Source of the DNA: Persicobacter sp. CCB-QB2
Lineage (GTDB): Bacteria; Bacteroidota; Bacteroidia; Cytophagales; Cyclobacteriaceae
DNA length: 64,000 nt
NCBI RefSeq assembly: GCF_001274635.1
Contig: NZ_LBGV01000001.1
Coordinates: 1,240,001 to 1,304,000 of the forward strand
Direction: 5' to 3'
Shown here: positions 55,501 to 64,000 of the stretch, piece after piece
Position numbering within the stretch: the stretch's first letter is position 1
How the letters are laid out: each line of letters opens with the position of its first letter
Program-made: the position numbers and the translations under genes
The notes under the pieces: model-generated
What the model saw: only the letters and a program-made list of their open reading frames with translations
What the model was told of the DNA's origin: nothing
The model's database searches: none

Positions 55501-58500
55501 TTGATGGAGGTTTTGGATATAGGGCTTTTGTCCTAATAAATTCTGTTGAATGACGGTAATGGTCCTTCCTCCTTGTTGAAAGGAATGATATTGCACATCA
55601 TAGGAATTGGCATTTTTTATGATTTTTAGGCCTGTACATGAAAAGGAAAGTGATAAAAAAATAAATAGGAGACTTCTAAGCATTTTCGGGTAGGATTTTA
55701 ACCATCTTTACATCATTATTACTTTTAAAAAGATGTTTCTGTTTACTTGGGATCAGGAATTTTAAAGTTTAAATCAATTTTGCATGAGGATACTCTTGAC
55801 TGCCATAGGCACCCGTGGAGATATGGAGCCTTTTTTGGCTATAGGAAAATTGTTAGTACAAAGAGGACATGAAGTGCATTTGATGATGCCGGCACAATTT
55901 GAGCCATTAGCGGAAGAGGAGGGCCTGGCCTTTCACTCTTTGGGGGAGGCCTTTATCAAAATGCTGGATAGTGAGGTGGGGAAGCGCGCGCTCGGAGGAG
56001 GTGGGGGATTCTGGTCCAAAATATTGGCCTACATTCAGTTAGCCATGCAACAGGGAAAGGTCAATAAAGACATGGTGCTCATTCAGCAGGAAGTCATTTC
56101 CCGACTTCATCCGGACCTGATCCTATACAATGCCAAAGTCATGGTCCCGGTATTATGGGGGATGCAACCACACCATAGGGCCATTCAGGTGAGCCCTGTT
56201 TTGTATTTGCATGAGGTGAGGGATCATAGTCATATTGCTTTTAATCGCAATTTCGGACCATTCTGGAACCGACAAACCTTTGCTTTGGCCCGTTTTGGCT
56301 TAGTAAAAACCTTGCTAAAAGCACAGGAATGGCTTCAGGTGAACAAGCCTTTTGATAAGCAGTCCATTACTCATTATCTGAAAAATAATGAGGTGATCTA
56401 TACTATTTCTCCTTACTTATTTCCCAAACCCCAGGAGTGGCCTGAACACCGCCGCGTAATGGGCTACTTTGAGCGGTCCAAGGAAATTCATTTCACGCCC
56501 TCAGCTGGATTACTGGCATTTTTGGACCGGCATAAGGAGATCTTATTCATTACGTTCGGAAGTATGACCAATCCCGCTCCGGAGGAGAAGACCCGCATTG
56601 TACTTCAGGTCCTGAAGGAATTGCAAATTCCCGCTCTTATTAATACCGCCGCTGGCGGATTAGTGGTTCCTGAAAGTTATGATCAGCAGAGGGTGCATTT
56701 TGTGGATCAGGTACCCTATGATTTTATTCTGCCTCATATGAAGGCTATGGTGCATCATGGAGGAAGTGGAACGGTGCATTTGGCTTTAAAAAATGCTTTG
56801 CCGACCTTGATCATTCCGCATATTATTGATCAGTTCGTATGGGATCGGGAACTTTCAGCCCAGGCTTTTGGTCCGCGGGGTATTCCAATCGCTAAGCTTA
56901 ATGAAAAGGTATTGAAAAAGAAGGTTTTGGATCTGTGGACTAATCCGCTGTACACACAAAATGCAAAGGCCATCTCAGAAAAGATGGCCAGCGAAAATTT
57001 TGAAAAAGAATTCTTTAAAGTGATCGAAAATCAGGGCTAGCTTTCCCTTACTATTCTTCCTTTTTACTTAAAAGATATTTCAGGCGTTCCAGGCTTAAAG
57101 GTTTGGAGGTGAAACCTGAAACGGGTTTGAAATTAGAAGCCTTATTTTCATCATCCGGATCAATGGAGGAGGATAACATATGAATTTTAATATTAAAAGA
57201 ACGTTCCTCAAAAGCTTCCAAAAACTCCCAGCCGGACATATACGGCATATTGATGTCCAGAAAGATAATGTCCGGAAGGCTTTGGCTGTTTTGTAGTTCC
57301 TCCAAGGCCTCATCCGCACGAAGAAATGATTTTACTTTTAGCCCCGAGTCCAGCAATTCCAGCATTTTGGTGGAGATTTTATGATGCAGCGGGTCATCGT
57401 CAATCATCCAAACATTGGATACCGCCAAAGGGGAGGCCTGTTCAAAGACGGGCTGTTCTCTTTGGTGCAGGACATCATTCATTTCATGAAGTTGATCATC
57501 CAGCTCATTGGCGCTTTGAAGCAGTAATTGTATGTTTTCATTTTCCGGGCAATCCTCCAATAACAATTGCGACAGCCCGATGATGCTGCTTAACTTTGCA
57601 CGAATCTTATGCGAATTAATATGGTTAAGCTCTCGAAGTTTTTCATTTTGGGTCTGTAGATCCCTATTCAGGGCTTTTAACTGTTCCTGAAAGCGCATTT
57701 CCTCTGAAATATCTTTCACAAAAACTGCGCATCCGGTCACTTTTCCATCCATGATGATGGGGTTGTAGTTCGCCTGAAAATAGGTGCGCTCATAAAGCTC
57801 ATTGCCATATACCTGCGTGATGGAATAAGACTCCCCATCCAATGCTCGCTGAATATCGCTCTCTGCCTTGACATGGTCTCCGTTTACCCGCATATATTCC
57901 AAAACGTTTTTACCAATTTCAATATCCAGCCCATAAATCTTTTTCATGGTCAGGAAATGATTGCGGTTAAAAGCCGTGTAACAGAATTGATTATCAAGCG
58001 AAAAGATAATGTCCTCCGTGCTTTCAATAATACTGACCAACTGCGTCTCTAATTGGCTCGGCATCAAAGAAAGCGAAGCATTAGATATTTTTTGCGGAAA
58101 AAATTGAACAACACAATCTTCCACTGATATTTTCTGATAGAAAATTCGAAAGGGGTGAAGTGTTTTGGATTGTGGAAGCTGAAGCGCTAACTCAACGGCC
58201 GGACTATCCGTTTCGATTTGATTTTGCTGACAATGGAGAAGGATTTCTTGGATTAAAATTCCGGTAAACTCTTCACTGAGATATTGAAGTGCATTCTTAT
58301 TATAATCTAAAATTTTAGCATTGGGAATATTTAATATAACTGCAGCAGTTGGGTATCCCGAGTGAATATTAATAAGCCCATTTTGTCCGGTATCGTTTTT
58401 CATCTCCATTTTCGTTACTTCCACACGTAAAGTCGCAATATAAACGAAAATAATAATTGATTTGTATGATTCTTTTTGGAATTTTTAATGATCTACCCGA

Positions 58501-61500
58501 AATCAAACGATTGTTGTGATTATTCAGGGATATTTCCGTCTAAATTTTGTTAAATTATGAATTGGGGAGTTGGTTTGTTATTTACAATACAAGATTAAAA
58601 TGGTATGTTAAATAGACTTTTTGCTGGACTGTTTGTCGCTTTCCTGTTCACCGGACAGGTATTTGCTCAACGCGCATATCAGGGGTACCAATATCATCCT
58701 GATCACCTTGAGGTTAACACCAATGATGGGAAAATTCATATTACGCCCTATGGCGCATCTTCCTTTCGGGTAGATTTTTTAGCTCATGGAGAGGCATTGC
58801 CTTTTCCGGTGAATGCGGCGGCGGGTGCTCCCGAACGTACGGAAACCAAGGTAAAAGAAACGGAAACGCAATTGATTTATTCCGTTGATGATTTATCGGT
58901 GATATTAGAGAAAAAGCCCTTTCACCTACGCTTTGTACGCGATGGAAAGGTCATCCTATCTGAAGAGAAAGGCTTCTTTGATCAGGATTCTGTGGCCGGA
59001 TTCCGCTTTGAATTACAGGATAATGAAAAACTGATCGGTGGAGGGGAACGTGTATTGGGCATGGATCGCCGTGGTCACCGCTTAGAGTTGTACAACCGTG
59101 CTTCCTATGGTTATGAGAAACATGCGGAATTGATGTATTACTCTATGCCGATGTTGGTTTCTTCGGAGAAATACGCTTTGATCTTTGATAATGGCGCCAA
59201 AGGATTTCTGGATCTTGGCGCTACGGAATCCAATATTCTTCAATTTGAAGCGATGGGTGGCAACATGAGCTACTTTGTTGTCGCTGGAGAAGATTATCCG
59301 GAGCTAATGGATAATTTTACGGCTTTGACTGGCCGTAACCCAATGCCGGCGCGTTGGACACTGGGGAACATTGCTTCCCGTATGGGCTATCACAGCCAGG
59401 AAGAAGTGGAAATGACCGCCGGAAAATACAAAACCGAGGAAATTCCATTGGATGGTATCGTGATCGATCTTTTCTGGCAAGGTAAAGACCTGACCGGTCA
59501 TATGGGGAATTTGGATTGGGAGCCGGACAGCTTTCCGCAACCCGAACAAATGATGGCGAACCTAAAAGAGGATGGTGTTAAAACGATTTTGATTACCGAA
59601 CCTTTCATCCTGACCAATTGTAAGACCTGGGACTCAGCGGTGGAAAATAAAATTTTGGGAACGGATACTTTAGGGAATCCTTATAAGTTTGATTTCTTCT
59701 TCGGAAACACCGGTTTGGTGGATATTTTCAAACCTGAGGCCAAAGATTGGTTCTGGTCTTTCTACAAAAAGCATACTGATGCTGGTGTTGGCGGATGGTG
59801 GGGCGATTTGGGAGAGCCTGAGGTTCATCCTGCTGGTTTGCAGCATGTGAATGGTTCTGCTGATGAGGTACACAATATTTATGGACATGAGTGGGCGAAA
59901 ATGGTCTACGATGGATATGCCAAAGATTTTCCAAATGAGCGTCCGCTGATTTTGATGCGTTCCGGCTTTGTGGGTTCTCAACGTTATGGATTGGTGCCCT
60001 GGACGGGAGACGTGAACCGTACCTGGGGTGGTTTATGGCCACAGGTAGAACTTTCCTTGAGCATGGGACTACAGGGAGCAGCTTATATGTCTTCTGACTT
60101 GGGTGGTTTTGCGGGGACTTATGAGGATCCTGAATTATACCTGCGTTGGTTGCAATTTGGCGTATTCAACCCGGTTTATCGTACGCACGCTCAGGAAGAG
60201 GTGCCCGCAGAGCCGGTATTTTGGGATGTGAAAACCAAGGCCATTGCCCGTGAGTTTATTCGTTTGAGATACCAAATGATGCCTTATAACTATACTTTGG
60301 CTTATGATAACCACACTACGGGTATGCCATTGATGCGTCCATTGTTCTTCGAAGAAGATCGTGCAGATTTGATCGACTATGTGGATGCTTATATGTGGGG
60401 AGATGCCTTCCTGGTAGCGCCGGTTCGTGAAAAAGGACAGCAAAGCAAAAAGCTTTACTTGCCAAAAGGTCACCGTTGGTTTACTTTCGATACCGATCAG
60501 GTATTTGATGGCGGTCAGGAAATTTCATTGCCTACAAATATTAAGCATTTGCCGGTAATGGTGAAGGCAGGATCCTTTGTACCGATGGCGGAGGTTTTCC
60601 AAAGCACTGAATTTTATAATACTGAAAAACTGACCCTGCATTATTTTGCTGATCCTTCGGTGGAGGAAGCCAAAGGAGAAATGTATGAGGATGATGGCCA
60701 TTCCAAAGATGCCATTGCCAGGGGAGATTTTCAATTACTGAAATTTGAAGCTGATCAGGTGGGCGATGCTTTGAAAATTGCATTGGAAAAGACTGGCAAA
60801 GGTTATGTAGGAGCTCCTGCGGAGCGTCAAACGACTTTGATTGTCCACCAATCACCGGAAGCGAAAAAGGTGTCCGTAAATGGGGAGAAAATAAAAGTGC
60901 AGAAATCCAAAGAGAAGTGGGCTGCCAAAGGTGGTGCATTCTATGACGAGGCAAGCAAGCAGCTACATTTGACCGTAGCATTTAAAGATAAAGTTGACAT
61001 CGTGATCAACTAAGTATATCTGATATCGCATTTCAAGGGCCGGGGCTATTTTTAGCTCCGGTTTTTTTATGACCGATTTTTAATAAATGCTTTTTTATTT
61101 TCGTACCTTCCTGCCATGTCGTTAAATCTTTCCCTTCTTCAATCTATCATTAAAATTTATGGAGAGGTCTCTTCGGCCAACCTGAAAAAGATTGCGGATT
61201 TGGTGTCGCTTGTTCAATTGGAAAAGGGGACATTAATTTGTAAGGAAGGGAGCAGTAATAATAAAGAGTATTTCCTGACAGCGGGAATTTGTCGTTCTTT
61301 TATCTTATCGGAAAAAGGAGAGGAGATCAGTTTGGGCTTTTATATCGGCCCCGTTGTTTTACCTCCACAGACCAGCAGAGTAAAGTTTGAAAAATCTTTA
61401 TATCAAATGGAATGCCTCTCCGGGGTGGAGATACTGGAATTACCAGCGGATCAATTTTTAAACCTCATGGTGGAAGAGGAGGAAATCCGCAACTGGGGAA

Positions 61501-64000
61501 ATGCGGTACTGCATCAGGAATTAAGTGAAAAGGTGGAGAAGGAATTAATATTGGCCAGTTGTGGAGGGAAGGAAAAGCTTCAGTGGTTCCGTTCCAAATA
61601 TCCCCTTTTGGAACAACGGATCCCACATGGGATGATTGCCTCATTTTTGGGCATGACTAATATTTCACTAAGTCGGTTACGCGGTGGGGTATAGAGAGGA
61701 CAGGATGGTTCTTTTTTTCTTTTATATTATTATCCCAAAATAGCGTTTTTTTGATATGGTTTGATCCTAATTATCAGAATGTTGAACTTGAAATAACAAC
61801 ATTGATGATTTATGAAAACCTGGTCAATTTTAACGATTTTCGTCTCCTTTTTTTGGGGAGCAACCGCTGCAAAAGCGCAAGAGTCTGATGGACTAAAAGA
61901 GGAGGTAGCTCAATTAACACCTCCTTCCAGAACAGATCAACCTCTATTATCAGATTTTCAGTCTCAACAAAATCAGAGGCCGTTTCATAAACCACCGCAT
62001 CTGCCGGATGATATTTTGGTGAAGCCTTTGGAAGAACTGGCTTTGAAACCCACGGACTTCAGTCCGATGGTGGCGGATATTTCCAAAGAAAACCTTCGTT
62101 TTAAGAAAGAATTATTAGCAGGTAAAAAGCCAAATCAATTGCGCCAGAAAGGAGCTGTGGACAGCTTCCTTTTTTATCAAAAAGGGGCACTTCGGCTGGA
62201 GCAATATTTTGCTTATTCGGCAATTGACCGTCCTCATTTCCAAATGTCAATTACTAAAAGTATGACGGCTCTGGCGGTAGGCCTGGCTTTGGAGGAAGGG
62301 ATTTTCCATTCGGTGGAAGACCCTGTTTTGAAATATTTTCCTTTTGATCAGGGAGAGTTGCCTGAAGCTGCATTCCAAATCAAGATGAAAGATGCACTCA
62401 CGATGCAATCTGGTATTCGACTACCGAAAAATTTTAAACCCGCCACAGTAAAGGAAGATTTAGAGCTTTGGCGTCAGATTTTTAAGGAGGCAGAATACCA
62501 TCCAGCTGGAACCACTTACAAATATCAGGGGATTGATCCGTCCTTGTTCAGTTCCGCCCTTTATCTGCAGACCGGGAAAACCATGGAAGAATATTTACAT
62601 GAAAAATTATTGATGCCAATGGGCATTAAAGCTGCTTTTTCAACCACCCCACAAGGGATGACCAAAGCCCCCGCAGGAATGGATCTTACCTCCAGGGATA
62701 TGCTAAAATTAGGAATTTTAGTTTTAGAGCAGGGGAAATTTGCAGAACATCAGTTTCTATCTTCCTCCTGGATAAAGGAAATGACGGACGCATATGCTCA
62801 AAATGGAAAAAATGAATACGGATATTTTTGGTGGCGCCATGTTGAGCGTTATAATGAAAAGGAGATTGCAGTTATTTCTGCGCGGGGAGCGGGAGGACAG
62901 TTTATTTTTATTTTGCCGGAATTTGAGGCGATCTGTATTTTTACCTCCTATGGCACGCGGAAACCATTTCAATATTTATCTCAGGAAATTATTCCCATAT
63001 TGGCCGGGGGGAAAAACTCCCGGAATCTCCATTAACAATTGTTAATGCAGGGTATTTCATTTTCTGCCTAATTGGGAATAAATCAAATTAATGGAAAATA
63101 GGGCAAACGCATCAAGTTAAAAACTATTGAGAAATTGGTTTATTTTTGCCCTATGAATACACCCACGACTATTTTTTCAGGAGTAGAAGACCCTCGCCAA
63201 GAGTGGAGATGTCTTCATCCATTAGAAAATATCCTTTTTATCGCCTTAGCAACAATGATTTGTAATGGCGAAGATTTTGAAGATATGGTAATTTTCGGAG
63301 AGCAAAATTATGAATGGCTAGCCGAGTGCCTTGATTTATCGAATGGTATCCCATCTCATGATACCTTTAATCGAGTTCTACAAAGATTACGACCAGACTC
63401 ATTGCTGAATAGTCTCAAAGAAGATGGGCAACAATTACTGGACGTTGTAAATGAAAAGCAGGTGATTTTAGATGGGAAAAAATTAAGGGGAGTTTCTCCA
63501 AATCAAAAAGGGAATAAAGGTTTATACATATTAAGTGCTTGGGTTGGTGAAAATAATATTTGCATAGGCCAACAAAAGGTTAAAAATAAAAGCAACGAAA
63601 TTACAGCCATTCCTGAATTACTTGATAGCATAGAATTGGCCGGCGCTACGGTGAGTATTGATGCGATAGGGTGTCAAAGGGAGATTGCTCAAAAAATAAC
63701 ACAAGATTGTGATGCTCAATACTTTCTTTCGCTTAAAAAAAACCAGAGGAACAGTTATCAGATTGTTGAAGATGCATTCCGCTTCCACAATCCTAGCAAA
63801 TTTGACTTAATGATTGAAGAAGGGCATGGAAGAAAAGAAGAACGTAAATGCACTATAATTTCAATGGCATCTTTGCCGGAAGAGGAGCAATTAACTGGTT
63901 GGGAAGGGCTAAAAACTATTGTTAAGATTGAGAGTAATCGAAATGTTAAAGGGAAGGAAAGTAAGCAGGTTAGATTCTACATGAGTTCTGAAGAAATTTC

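Overview
The window looks like a chromosomal segment of a marine-type Bacteroidota, most likely Cytophagales. The sequence basis is moderate-to-low GC, TAnnTTTG-type -7 promoter boxes, a subtilase with a T9SS-like C-terminal tail, large beta-propeller/Y_Y_Y signalling proteins, a DUF4421 outer-membrane protein and a TonB-dependent receptor. The genus cannot be named from this alone.

Layout. 0.2-11.5 kb: housekeeping and small membrane genes (folC, trmB, a PAP2 phosphatase, a propeller-SpoIIE phosphatase, a YiaA/B protein, an EmrE-type exporter, tyrS, DUF427). 12.3-18.5 kb: two insertion sequences, each sitting inside a gene. An IS21-family element splits a small secreted-protein gene and an IS3-family element splits a voltage-gated-type K+ channel gene. 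In both cases removing the element plus one target duplication restores an open frame. 18.6-27.9 kb: UPF0158, a GH3 beta-glucosidase divergent from a propeller-HTH regulator, a short MITE-like repeat, a two-TM protein and an SDR. 28-35.3 kb: a cholesterol-dependent-cytolysin-family lipoprotein with an unusual repeat C-terminus, a TonB receptor with a premature stop, a broken beta-barrel gene, and an FMN riboswitch driving ribB. 35.3-42.3 kb: glycosyltransferase, TrpF-like protein, thioredoxin, subtilase, TPR protein, mnmA. 42.4-44.0 kb: no convincing protein gene; it holds a probable structured RNA ending in a strong terminator, then four copies of a ~245-360 bp repeat with nested inverted repeats. 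44.4-63.0 kb: GGCT, GT9, a PolX-like protein, pyrR-pyrB, envelope proteins, a PAS/receiver protein, GH31, a Crp-like regulator and a serine hydrolase. An ISAs1-type transposase runs off the right edge.

How the parts relate. pyrR-pyrB, trmB-PAP2 and thioredoxin-subtilase overlap or abut and look co-transcribed. GH3, GH31 and the propeller regulators suggest glycan sensing and use. At least five genes (folC, UPF0158, TPR, and the two large exported proteins at 48.4 and 52-53.9 kb) are broken by a frameshift that is repaired by adding one G or C to a G/C run. That pattern looks more like indel error in the sequence than biological decay and should be checked before calling them pseudogenes.

The strongest candidates for something new are the cytolysin-family protein lacking the usual membrane-binding domain, and the structured-RNA plus repeat-array block at 42.4-44.0 kb.
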